Below, one piece after another: positions 16,577-24,573 of a stretch of 64,000 nt of DNA (its first letter is position 1; every line of letters starts with the position of its first letter). Made by a program: the position numbers and the translations under genes. Below the pieces are notes generated by a model, which searched no databases, had not been told where the DNA came from, and saw only the letters and a list, made by a program, of their open reading frames with translations. This DNA comes from Primorskyibacter flagellatus (GTDB lineage Bacteria; Pseudomonadota; Alphaproteobacteria; Rhodobacterales; Rhodobacteraceae). The stretch covers positions 2,096,338 to 2,160,337 of the forward strand of contig NZ_BMFJ01000001.1 in NCBI RefSeq assembly GCF_014638275.1, read 5' to 3'.

Positions 16577-17347
16577 ATGAACTTCACGGCGAACTACTTC
16601 CGCGGCGACGAGGATCCGAAAAGCGGTCCGGTCCGTGTCGGCTGGCTTCTGGGTGACACCGACAGCCCGGTGATCTACGACCCGCCGCGTCGGGTGAATT
16701 CGCGCACCGCCCGGAAAGAGCACGCCAAAAGCGCCTCGCGCTGCCCCGCCGTTCTGAACCTGGAAAGCCGGTATTTCGAGATCCCCTGCCCGTTTGACCT
16801 GAACGTCGGCTTCGGGCGCGACAAGGAGGGACGCCCGACGCTGCACAACCTGTCCGGCGCGGCGAGCGCGATCCGCGGATCGACCCTGGGCAAGAAGCTG
16901 TCGATCACCAATGAATCGGAGTGGCGCTTTCCCGACCGGCCGATGATCCAGCTCAAGCTGCCGTACTACTTCATCGCGGACGAACCGGTCTACCTGACAC
17001 AGCTCGACGCCTACATGCACTACCGCAAGGTGCCGCTGCCCGGCACGATCTTTGGTGGGCGCTTCCCGATCGACGTCTGGCCGCGTCCGCTCATGTGGGC
17101 GTTCGAGTGGCATGAACCCGAGAAGCCGATCGTGGTGAAGCGGGGCGATCCGCTATTCTACTGCCAGTTCGAATTCGACAGCCCCGAGCGCAACGTGCAG
17201 ATGGTCGAGGCGGAGATGACGCCGGAACTCAGGACCTACATGGACCATATCTCCGGCGCGGTGAACTATGTCAGCCAGACCTTTTCGCTGTTCGAGGCGG
17301 CAGAGCGGGTGCGCCCGGCAACCCTGCTGACCCCGCGCAAGACGTGA
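16577..17347 (+). CDS. Conserved protein of unknown function, paired with a sulfotransferase fusion
   Basis: 256 residues, no signal peptide or membrane segment. Visible features are a C-terminal half rich in aromatic residues (YMHYRKVPLPGTIFGGRFPIDVWPRPLMWAFEWHE and KRGDPLFYCQFEF taken as separate patches). No family recognised with confidence; some resemblance in style to DUF6065-type proteins that accompany glycan or peptide modification enzymes. The next gene starts with GTG inside its stop, so the two are translationally coupled. Confidence 0.75.
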   Translation: MNFTANYFRGDEDPKSGPVRVGWLLGDTDSPVIYDPPRRVNSRTARKEHAKSASRCPAVLNLESRYFEIPCPFDLNVGFGRDKEGRPTLHNLSGAASAIRGSTLGKKLSITNESEWRFPDRPMIQLKLPYYFIADEPVYLTQLDAYMHYRKVPLPGTIFGGRFPIDVWPRPLMWAFEWHEPEKPIVVKRGDPLFYCQFEFDSPERNVQMVEAEMTPELRTYMDHISGAVNYVSQTFSLFEAAERVRPATLLTPRKT

Positions 17348-19311
17348 ACGGCGCACCGGACAGGGCCCCCGCGCAGGAGGCGGCGGCGGAGGATCGCAGC
17401 GCATCGGTTCTTGCTGCCGCGCAGGATGCTTTCAACGAGGGGCGGGTTTCGGACGCCTACGCGCTGATCCGCCCGCTGCTGGACCAGCCGCCCCCCGATG
17501 CGCAGGGGCGCAGCCGTCTGGCCTATCTGCAACTGGGGTGCGCGCTCTACTACACCGGGGATCTGGAGGAGGCGCGGCGGCTGAACGCGGCCCTGCCGAC
17601 CCGGCACTGGCGGCCCCTGCGCTACCGGCTGTCCCTTCGGCTGCGCGATCCGGCGACGGCAAAGCGGCTGCGCATGGACCCCGAGGTGACGGAGAAAGAG
17701 CGCGACGACTTCCGCACGACGGCCGGTCTGCACATGCTCTGGGCAAGGCGCTACCGGACAGGCTTTCCGCTGTATGCGGCACGGCACAACGCGATCCTGT
17801 TTCCGCGCACCGTGCCGGGGCGGCTGCGACATGCGCCGCTGCCCGCCGATCCGGTGCAGGATGAAGAAACGATCATCCTGGAACAGGGGCTGGGCGACGT
17901 GCTGTTTCACCTGGCCCATGTCCGGGCCGAGGGGCGGCATGAGGCGTCGCATTTCGTCGGTCTGCGCAAGTACGGGTCGATCATCCGGCGCTATTTCCCC
18001 AAGGCGCGGTTCACCGCCCATGATGCGCTGCCCGATCTGCCCGATCCGCCGCGCGCACATCTGGTCGCTGATTTCGTCGGACGCGGTTTCGCGCGCACGG
18101 GACGGGTGGCTGCGCCCGTAACCTTCGACACTCCGCTCCGCCACGGCGGGGAGCCGCCGGTCTGGGGCATCTGCTGGCGCGGCGGGTCCGGCCAGAACCG
18201 GCGGGAGGAGCGGCATATCCAGTTGCGCCTGTTCCTCGATCTCCTGCCGCGGGACGCGCGATTCCTCGCGTTGCAGTTCGACCTGACGGAGGAGGAGCGC
18301 GCGATCCTGCTGGCGGATGCCCGCTGCATGATCCCGCTGTCCGACATCACGGAGGATCCTGTCCAGACCATCGACATGATCCGCCCTCTGGCCGGGGTGA
18401 TTTCGGTCGACAGCGCGAACTGGCACATGGCGGGGCTATGCAACGTGCCGCTGCTGGCGATCATGAACCGCACAGCGCACTGGTTCTGGGGGCCGGAGGG
18501 ACGGGCCGAAAGCGCCTATCCGTCGGCCACCACCGTGGCGAAGGAGACGCTGCGCGCCGACCGGGTGCAGGACTGGATCACCGCGACGCGCGACGCCTTC
18601 CACGCCCGCCCCGTCGCGGCGCGGGTCGAAGCGCGCGAGATGTCGCAGAAACCGGTCTTCGTCACCGGGCTGCCGCGGTCGGCGACTTCCATGACCATGC
18701 GGGTGCTCAAGGCCCAGGGGCTGTGGCTGGGCGAGACGATTCCGGGCAATCCGGAAAATCCGCAGGGGTATTTCGAAAGCCGGGCAATGCGCGACGGCAT
18801 CGTGAAGACGCTGCTGGCGGGGATGGGGGCCGATCCGCTTGGCGTGCGCAGCTTGCCGTCCTGGGACGTGCAGCCGCCCTGCCCCTCCCTGAACCGACAG
18901 ATCGCGGCGGTGCTGAAATCCGAAGGCTATGATGGCACCGCGCCCTGGGGGTTCAAGGATCCGAAGCTCACCCTGCTTTGGCCGCTGTTCGACCGGGCGT
19001 TTCCGGATGCCACATGGGTCATCGTGCGCCGCGACCGGAATCAGGTGATCGACAGCCTGTGCCGCACTTCGTTCATGGCACGCCATTCCACCAGTCCGGA
19101 CTACTGGGCGCCGTTCTGCGCGGCCTACGACCACCGGCTCTCCCTGCTGGAGCGCAGCGGGGCGCGGGTGATCGGTGTCGATTCCGGGGCCCTGTCCCGC
19201 GGGGACCTGACCCAGATCGGCGAGGTGCTGGAGGCAGCCGGGCTGCCCTTCGATCCGGGCCGGATCCTGGCCGAGGTCGGGGCGCGGCCGGACCGGGTCG
19301 CCGCGAATTGA
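17344..19311 (+). CDS. TPR/GT-B glycosyltransferase-like protein fused to a sulfotransferase
   Basis: 655 residues. Residues about 10-110 look like TPR helices (QDAFNEGRVSDAYALIRPLL). Residues about 170-425 resemble the GT-B fold of TPR-linked glycosyltransferases: EQGLGDVLFHLAH, WGICWRGG, and VISVDSANWHMAGLCNVP near 360-378. From residue 433 a sulfotransferase begins: PAPS loop TGLPRSATSM (441-450) and 3'-phosphate motif IVRRDRNQVIDS. One uninterrupted frame; an internal ATG at the junction has no clear ribosome binding site. Likely target: a surface glycan or peptide, by inference. Confidence 0.78.
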   Translation: MNGAPDRAPAQEAAAEDRSASVLAAAQDAFNEGRVSDAYALIRPLLDQPPPDAQGRSRLAYLQLGCALYYTGDLEEARRLNAALPTRHWRPLRYRLSLRLRDPATAKRLRMDPEVTEKERDDFRTTAGLHMLWARRYRTGFPLYAARHNAILFPRTVPGRLRHAPLPADPVQDEETIILEQGLGDVLFHLAHVRAEGRHEASHFVGLRKYGSIIRRYFPKARFTAHDALPDLPDPPRAHLVADFVGRGFARTGRVAAPVTFDTPLRHGGEPPVWGICWRGGSGQNRREERHIQLRLFLDLLPRDARFLALQFDLTEEERAILLADARCMIPLSDITEDPVQTIDMIRPLAGVISVDSANWHMAGLCNVPLLAIMNRTAHWFWGPEGRAESAYPSATTVAKETLRADRVQDWITATRDAFHARPVAARVEAREMSQKPVFVTGLPRSATSMTMRVLKAQGLWLGETIPGNPENPQGYFESRAMRDGIVKTLLAGMGADPLGVRSLPSWDVQPPCPSLNRQIAAVLKSEGYDGTAPWGFKDPKLTLLWPLFDRAFPDATWVIVRRDRNQVIDSLCRTSFMARHSTSPDYWAPFCAAYDHRLSLLERSGARVIGVDSGALSRGDLTQIGEVLEAAGLPFDPGRILAEVGARPDRVAAN

Positions 19312-19372
19312 TAAAGCGGCGTATCAATTTTCCGTTCTCTGAGGTATCATCGGGTCCAGGGAGGACCATGCG

Positions 19373-20005
19373 ATGCCTCAGTCCGCAGCGCCTGGCAAGG
19401 TCATGAAACGCCGCAAGGCCGAGATCATCGAAGCGGCGGCCGAATGCTTCATGGAGCGGGGATATCACGCGACCACGGTGGACGATGTCGCAGCGAGGCT
19501 CGGCGCCACCAAGGGGCGGGTCTATCACCACTACGCCACCAAAACCGATCTGTTCTTTGATGTGCACCGCGAAGGAATGCAACGCCTGTTCAACGCGCAG
19601 GAAGAGGCGAAGGCGGTCGAAGGCAATGCGCGCGACCGGCTGATCGCGATGCTGCACGCCCATGCCGTCGCGATGCTGGAACATCACACCTATGAGACGG
19701 TGGTCGCGCAGGGCGTACAGGTCCACCGGTTCGACCAGGTGACGCCCGATCAGCGGCAGACCATGCAGGAGCTGATCTCCTCTCGCGACGAATTCGAAAC
19801 GCTGTTCAAGACCGTCCTGTCCGACGCCATCGCCGAAGGCAGCGTGCCGCCCGTGGATGTGTCGGTGGCGGTGAAGGTGATGCTGGGCGGGCTGCAGTGG
19901 TCGATCTTCTGGTATCGCCCGAAGAAGGGGGAGACTCCGGGCCAGCGTTCGGAGCTTGCGTCGCGGATGGTGGCCCCTCTCGTGGCGGGTTTCGGCACCG
20001 CTTGA
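19373..20005 (+). CDS. TetR family transcriptional regulator
   Basis: 210 residues. N-terminal helix-turn-helix (about 13-60): RKAEIIEAAAECFMERGYHATTVDDVAARLGATKGRVYHHYATK in three adjoining helices, a textbook TetR DNA-binding domain; the ligand domain is the unassigned helical remainder. GGGAGG precedes the ATG. Its stop codon lies inside the -35 box of the downstream SDR promoter, so it most likely represses the SDR-monooxygenase pair through the palindrome found there. Confidence 0.92.
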   Translation: MPQSAAPGKVMKRRKAEIIEAAAECFMERGYHATTVDDVAARLGATKGRVYHHYATKTDLFFDVHREGMQRLFNAQEEAKAVEGNARDRLIAMLHAHAVAMLEHHTYETVVAQGVQVHRFDQVTPDQRQTMQELISSRDEFETLFKTVLSDAIAEGSVPPVDVSVAVKVMLGGLQWSIFWYRPKKGETPGQRSELASRMVAPLVAGFGTA

Positions 20006-20034
20006 CAGCCTGAAACATACTTGCAAGTATGTTT
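20002..20034 (+). promoter_or_regulatory. Promoter with TetR-type operator, upstream of SDR-monooxygenase genes
   Basis: A consensus -35 TTGACA (20002-20007) overlaps the stop of the tetR gene. A perfect 22-bp palindrome (20013-20034), each half reading AAACATACTTG towards the centre, covers the spacer and the likely -10 region. Size and symmetry match TetR operators, and occupation would block RNA polymerase. The -10 hexamer itself is not clear (AAGTAT with a 17-base spacer). Confidence 0.82.
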
Positions 20035-20127
20035 TTTGCGTGACGCCCGCCGCCGCTCGGATCGGCCTGTGCCAACGGTCCGCGAGGTTGGCCCCAAGCC
20101 CGGCGCCGCGTCACGAGGAGGACAGCG

Positions 20128-21090
20128 ATGCGCATCACCATTACCGGAGCGGCAGGGTTTCTTGGCCGCCGCCTGACCGCCGCCCTGCTGGCGCGCGGGC
20201 GCCTGACGGGCCCCTCCGGCGCGCCGGAGCGGATCACACGGCTGACCCTCGCCGACATCGGCGATGTTCCCGTGCCGGAAGGATCCGACCTTCCAGAAAT
20301 CCGCGTTGTACGCGGGGACCTGTCGGACCCGGCGGTGCTGACGCAGCTGTGCGCCGAACCCTTCGACACGCTGTTTCACCTGGCCTCCCAACTGACCTTC
20401 CATGCGGAAAAGGACCCGGATCAGGCCTGGGACGTCAACGTCGCGCCCCTGCGCGCGCTGATCGCGGCGGCGGAGGGGACGCCGCGGGTTGTCTTCGCCT
20501 CCTCTATCGCGGTGTTCGGGGGCGTGCTGCCGGATTCGGTATACGACGACCTCGCTCCATTGCCCGAAACCACATACGGCATGCACAAGGCGGTGAACGA
20601 GTTGCTGATCGCCGATGCCTCGCGCCACGGGCGGATCGACGGGCGGTCGCTGCGCCTGCCGATCGTTCTGATCCGGCCGGGGGTGACGCAGCCGGTGGTG
20701 TCGGACCGGGTCGCCGCCATCGCCCGCGAGCCGCTGGAAGGCCGCGACATTGACGCGCCTCTTTCGCCGGAGACGGAAGTGCCCGTTGTGTCCGCCGGGA
20801 CGGTCATCGCCGGGCTGATCGCGCTGCACGAGGCGGGGGCGGAGGCGCTGCCGCCAAAGCGTGCGCTGAATCTGCCCGCGTTGACCGTGACGGTTGCGGA
20901 CATGATCGCCGCCGCCAAGCGTGCCGGGGCGACGGGCCGGGTCGGCAGCGCGCAGGACGCGGCGATGGAAAAGGTGGTACAGGGATGGCCCACGCGGTTC
21001 CTGTCGCGCCATGCGGCGGGGCTTGGCATCGCGCCGGATGCGGATTTCGACGCGATCATCGCCGACTATCTCGCGCACAGGGAGATCTGA
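20128..21090 (+). CDS. NAD-dependent epimerase/dehydratase (extended SDR, DenD-like)
   Basis: 320 residues. Rossmann motif TGAAGFLG at 6-13, acidic LADIG at the end of beta-2, and the catalytic YGMHK (about 151-155) with an upstream FASSIAVFG serine. Resembles D-erythronate dehydrogenase-like proteins of the extended SDR family. AGGAGG precedes the ATG. Followed after one base by the flavin monooxygenase gene; the pair may oxidise the same compound in succession, but the substrate is unknown. Confidence 0.85.
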   Translation: MRITITGAAGFLGRRLTAALLARGRLTGPSGAPERITRLTLADIGDVPVPEGSDLPEIRVVRGDLSDPAVLTQLCAEPFDTLFHLASQLTFHAEKDPDQAWDVNVAPLRALIAAAEGTPRVVFASSIAVFGGVLPDSVYDDLAPLPETTYGMHKAVNELLIADASRHGRIDGRSLRLPIVLIRPGVTQPVVSDRVAAIAREPLEGRDIDAPLSPETEVPVVSAGTVIAGLIALHEAGAEALPPKRALNLPALTVTVADMIAAAKRAGATGRVGSAQDAAMEKVVQGWPTRFLSRHAAGLGIAPDADFDAIIADYLAHREI

Positions 21091-21091
21091 G

Positions 21092-22381
21092 ATGGGCAGG
21101 ACCTGTATCATCGGCGCCGGGTCCTCCGGCGTGACCGTGGCGAAGGCGCTGAAGGAGGCCGGGCAGGCGTTCGACATCTTCGAGATCGGCAGCCAGATCG
21201 GCGGGATGTGGCGCTATGGGAACGACAACGGGCGCTCCTCCTGCTATGCGTCTCTGCATATCGACACCAGCCGACCGAACCTGGGCTATTCGGACTTTCC
21301 GATTGATCCCAAGCTGCCGGATTTCCTGAGCCACAGGCAGTTCCTCGAACATCTGGAGGCCTATGCTGCGGCGCATGGAATCCCTGAAAAGGTGACGTTC
21401 AATACCCGTGTCGAGTCGGTCGTTCCGGAAGAGGGCGGGTATCGTGTCACGCTCGGTTCCGGCGAAGTGCGGGACTATGACCGGGTGGTCATCGCGACCG
21501 GGCACCTGACCGACACGCGCCAGCCGGACTTCCCGGGCACCTTCAACGGGGAGAGCCTGCATTCGCACCACTACCGCACCGCCGATCCCTTCATCGGCAA
21601 GCGGGTCCTGGTGGTGGGGATCGGCAACTCGGCCGTGGACATCGCCGTGGACCTGTGCCGGAGGGCGGAGCATGTAACGCTGTCGACCCGGCGGTCGGCC
21701 TGGGTCATGCCGAAGTACCTCATGGGGGTGCCGATCGACCAGTGGTCGGGTTTCCTTGGCCGCCGGCTTCGTCTGCCGTCGCCGATGGTGCGGCGGATCA
21801 TGGCGCAGCTTATCAAGCTTGGCGTCGGGGACCAGCGGCGGTTCGGTCTGCCCCGGCCCGAGCATCCGATGTACCGCGAACACGCGACCCTGAGCCAGGA
21901 GCTGCTGCCGATGATCGGGCACGGCTATATCGACGTGAAGCCGAATGTGGCGGAGCTACGAGGGGACGGCGTGGCCTTCGTCGACGGGTCGGAGGCAGAG
22001 TATGACGCGGTGATCTACGCGACGGGCTACGAGGTTACGTTCCCCTTCCTGGACCGGTGGGTGTTCGATCCGGACCTGCAACTGGGCGAACTGTACCGAC
22101 GCATGGTCGTGCCTGCCCATCCCGGCCTGATCCACGCCGGGCTGGTGCAACCCGTGGGACCGACGATCCCGCTGGTGGAGGTACAGGGGAAATGGATTGC
22201 GGCACTCGCCTCTGGCGCAATGACCCTGCCCTCGCGGGAAGGGATGGATGCAGAGATCCGGGCGCATCGGGATTACCAGCGGCGGGTCTATGTCGACTCG
22301 CCCCGGTACGTGCTTGAGGTGGACGGGAAGCTGTACTCCGGTCAGATGAAGGCGGATATGGCATCGGGGGTCGCGGGGTGA
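21092..22381 (+). CDS. Flavin-containing monooxygenase
   Basis: 429 residues. FAD motif IGAGSSG near the N-terminus, the FMO signature FPGTFNGESLHSHHY (about 148-162), a second nucleotide motif VVGIGNSAVDIA (about 172-183) for NADPH, and ATGYEVTFPF near 312. Class B monooxygenases of this type oxygenate nitrogen or sulfur atoms or do Baeyer-Villiger oxidation. Start chosen at the ATG one base after the SDR stop, with a GGGAGAT ribosome binding site inside that gene. Confidence 0.9.
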   Translation: MGRTCIIGAGSSGVTVAKALKEAGQAFDIFEIGSQIGGMWRYGNDNGRSSCYASLHIDTSRPNLGYSDFPIDPKLPDFLSHRQFLEHLEAYAAAHGIPEKVTFNTRVESVVPEEGGYRVTLGSGEVRDYDRVVIATGHLTDTRQPDFPGTFNGESLHSHHYRTADPFIGKRVLVVGIGNSAVDIAVDLCRRAEHVTLSTRRSAWVMPKYLMGVPIDQWSGFLGRRLRLPSPMVRRIMAQLIKLGVGDQRRFGLPRPEHPMYREHATLSQELLPMIGHGYIDVKPNVAELRGDGVAFVDGSEAEYDAVIYATGYEVTFPFLDRWVFDPDLQLGELYRRMVVPAHPGLIHAGLVQPVGPTIPLVEVQGKWIAALASGAMTLPSREGMDAEIRAHRDYQRRVYVDSPRYVLEVDGKLYSGQMKADMASGVAG

Positions 22382-22497
22382 CGGCTGCGGAGCAGCCATC
22401 CTACGGAGGCTGACCCCTTTGCCGACGCGTCATCCTCGGGCTCGACCTGAGGATCTCCATGGTTGAGAAAATTTTCGGTCAAGCCGGACGATGACGG
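22382..22497. repeat. Degenerate palindromic repeats (family C hairpin and family P copy 4)
   Basis: Directly after the monooxygenase stop, GGCTGC-GGA-GCAGCC followed by ATCCTACGG resembles the hairpin repeat near 25975. Then CGTCATCCTCGGGC at 22428 starts a worn copy of the family P palindrome; its right arm (about 22475-22497, ending GATGACGGG) has lost much of its pairing. It fills the gap between two convergent genes. Confidence 0.7.
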
Positions 22498-22550
22498 GAA
22501 GGGGCGCGCGGCGTCACGGGTGGGTGGTCGAACCCATCCAACGCAGGGTA

Positions 22551-23129
22551 TCAGAGCGCGCGCATCCAGAACTGCAGATCGTGATCCGTCTCGCCGGGCT
22601 GATCGATGTCGCGCCAGCGGAAGGTGGCGACAACGCCGGGAAGGGGCGCGTAGCCCCTGCCCCGCCAGAAGGCATCGTGGCTGCGCGCACCGGGCGGTTT
22701 CAGCGGGTGATCGTCGGGGCGGACCACGGAGCAGAAGGCGGAATACCGGCGTCCGAGCGCACGGGCGTGAGCCTCGCGCGCATCGAAAAAGGCATGACCG
22801 AAGCCCCGGCCCCGGTAGTCGGGCAGAAGCACGGACTCAGCGCAGTAGAAGATCTGGTCGAGCGGCTCGGGCCGATGCCCAAACGGGGCGGCAAAGTCGT
22901 CGGCGTGGATTTCCAGCGCCATGCCGGTGGCCGCGCCGACGATTCGAGAACCGTCAAAGGCGGCGACGACCACCGCCGTGGGATGGGTGTAGTCCTTCAG
23001 GTATTCGCGTTCGTAGGCGAGATCACCGTCGTAGAGATAGGGCCAGTCGCGGAAGACCACGATACGCAGGCGGGCGATGTCGTCGATGGCGGCGCCAAGC
23101 GCCTCACCTGTCAGGACGCGGGTGGTCAC
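22551..23129 (-). CDS. GNAT family N-acetyltransferase
   Basis: 192 residues with the GNAT core: acidic beta strand region VAAFDGSRIVGAATG (about 55-70) and the acetyl-CoA loop LPDYRGRGFGHAFFDAREAHAR (about 100-121, Q/RxxGxG/A form RGRGFG). Acceptor substrate unknown. Overlaps the preceding NTF2-like gene by 4 bases, so co-transcribed with it. Confidence 0.85.
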   Translation of the reverse strand: MTTRVLTGEALGAAIDDIARLRIVVFRDWPYLYDGDLAYEREYLKDYTHPTAVVVAAFDGSRIVGAATGMALEIHADDFAAPFGHRPEPLDQIFYCAESVLLPDYRGRGFGHAFFDAREAHARALGRRYSAFCSVVRPDDHPLKPPGARSHDAFWRGRGYAPLPGVVATFRWRDIDQPGETDHDLQFWMRAL

Positions 23130-23515
23130 GAGACCTGCGCGATCCAGTCGGCGAGGTTGTAATAGGTCGTCACGCGGGCGATCCTGCCGTCCCTCAGCGT
23201 GAAGAAGGACCCGGCAGGCAGGCGGTAGGTCTGTCCCTTCGCCTCGGGCAGGCCTTCGTCGGTGGCCAGGTAGGTGCCGTTCACGATGAATTCAGCGGCA
23301 GCGCGCGTTTCATCCAGGTTCACGAAGACCACCATGTCGGTCAGCGTTTCGCGGTAGCAACGGCTCATGTGGGCGTTGAATTCGGCAAACAGCGCCTTGC
23401 CGGTGCGGATTTTGCCTTCGTTCACATGGTGCGCGACGTCAGCTGTCAGGCAGTCCATCATGGCGTTCGTGTCGCCGGCATTGAAGGCGTCGAAATAGGT
23501 CTGGATGATGGACAT
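23126..23515 (-). CDS. Nuclear transport factor 2 (SnoaL/ketosteroid isomerase-like) family protein
   Basis: 129 residues. The N-terminal helix pattern SIIQTYFDAFNAGDTNAMMDCLTADVAHH and the C-terminal strands DGRIARVTTYYNLADWIAQV are typical of the NTF2-like cone fold. This fold hosts diverse isomerases, hydratases and binding proteins; no catalytic assignment is possible. ATG overlap of 4 bases with the GNAT gene downstream. Confidence 0.85.
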   Translation of the reverse strand: MSIIQTYFDAFNAGDTNAMMDCLTADVAHHVNEGKIRTGKALFAEFNAHMSRCYRETLTDMVVFVNLDETRAAAEFIVNGTYLATDEGLPEAKGQTYRLPAGSFFTLRDGRIARVTTYYNLADWIAQVS

Positions 23516-23521
23516 GGGGCC

Positions 23522-23983
23522 TCAGGGAGTGATGACGGGCGGACCGAAGCGGCGCGTCAGGTTTTCGATGATCTGGTCGCGACACTGACGGTAGGCGTTC
23601 AGCTTCTGCTCGCGCGTTTCGCCGATGGCGGTCGGGTCCATGATCGGCCAGTAATCGACCGTCAGGTGGTAGAACTTCGTCAGGTCAAGCGCGCGGCGCT
23701 GGCTGGTCTGGGACAGCGCGACGATCATGTCAAAGCTCGACAGGTCGTCGCCGAAGCGCGCCATTTCGTCGAAGGAGCGGGAGCGGTGGCGGGAGAGGCT
23801 GACGCCGATCTCCTCGCACACCGCGATGGCGAAACCGTCGATTTCAAGGTCGTTATGGCACCCCGCCGACTGGACATAGGTCGCGGTGCCGTAGAACTTC
23901 TTCATGATCCCCTCTGCCATGGGGGACCGGACAGCATTGTGGTCGCAGCAGAACAGAATGGATTGCGGTCGTTCTGCTGCCAA
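23522..23983 (-). CDS. Low-molecular-weight protein-tyrosine phosphatase family protein
   Basis: 153 residues. The P-loop Cx5R is present as C13-DHNAVR-S (R19, then Ser20), and a DP acid motif occurs in YWPIMDPTAIGE (about 118). This is the LMW-PTP/arsenate reductase fold. The two extra Cys needed for thioredoxin-linked ArsC are not evident, so a phosphatase is favoured. It follows UPF0262 by three bases, the usual order hisD-UPF0262-LMW-PTP in Rhodobacteraceae. Confidence 0.88.
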   Translation of the reverse strand: MAAERPQSILFCCDHNAVRSPMAEGIMKKFYGTATYVQSAGCHNDLEIDGFAIAVCEEIGVSLSRHRSRSFDEMARFGDDLSSFDMIVALSQTSQRRALDLTKFYHLTVDYWPIMDPTAIGETREQKLNAYRQCRDQIIENLTRRFGPPVITP

Positions 23984-23986
23984 GAC

Positions 23987-24466
23987 TCAGCCCCCGAAGT
24001 GCAGCACGCAGATCAGGGTGAACAGACGGCGGGCGGTGTCGTGGTCCACGTCCGCCTTGCCTTCCAGCCGTTCAATCAGCACGCGCGCGCCTTCATCATG
24101 GATGCCGCGGCGGGCCATGTCGATGGTTTCGATTTGCGCGGGGGGCAGATTCTTCACCGCGTCGAAATAGCTTTTGCAGATGGCAAAATAGTCCTTCACC
24201 ACCTGCCGGAACGGCCCGAGCGACATGAGGAACTGGGCCGCGGGCTGGGCGTCGGCGGTCTGGACGTCGAAGACCAGGCGCTTGTCCTGGATCGACAGGC
24301 CGACCTTGTAGGGGCCGTCCGGCGTGACGCGGTCGTCCCGCTTGGGCAGGCTGAAGCTGTTCTCTTCCAGCAGATCGAACATGGCGACGCGGCGCTCCTG
24401 TTCGATTTCCGGAGTGGGCGGCGGCAGATTGCGGTCGTCCAGCTCGATTTGGGCAATGTAGGACAT
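23987..24466 (-). CDS. UPF0262 family protein
   Basis: 159 residues, soluble, matching the alphaproteobacterial UPF0262 family (N-terminus SYIAQIELDD; central KRDDRVTPDGPYKVGLSIQDKRL; C-terminus FTLICVLHF). Function unknown. It sits between hisD and the LMW phosphatase, a conserved arrangement in this group. Confidence 0.9.
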   Translation of the reverse strand: MSYIAQIELDDRNLPPPTPEIEQERRVAMFDLLEENSFSLPKRDDRVTPDGPYKVGLSIQDKRLVFDVQTADAQPAAQFLMSLGPFRQVVKDYFAICKSYFDAVKNLPPAQIETIDMARRGIHDEGARVLIERLEGKADVDHDTARRLFTLICVLHFGG

Positions 24467-24573
24467 CGGTCCGGTTCCCTCTGATCGGTGGCGGGTCTCC
24501 CCGCCATCAATCTATGCTGCGGCGCAGCAAAATTCTACAACTTCGCGAAATTAGGTTAAATTTGCCGCAGTTG

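Noticed and set aside
18640-19311. Separate sulfotransferase gene starting at the internal ATG
   Set aside because: The frame is continuous with the upstream domain and no ribosome binding site is clear, so a fusion is preferred; an internal start is not excluded.
22463-24484. A 673-codon plus-strand open frame across the GNAT, NTF2-like and phosphatase genes
   Set aside because: Opposes four genes with intact motifs; its translation is low complexity and starts within a palindromic repeat.
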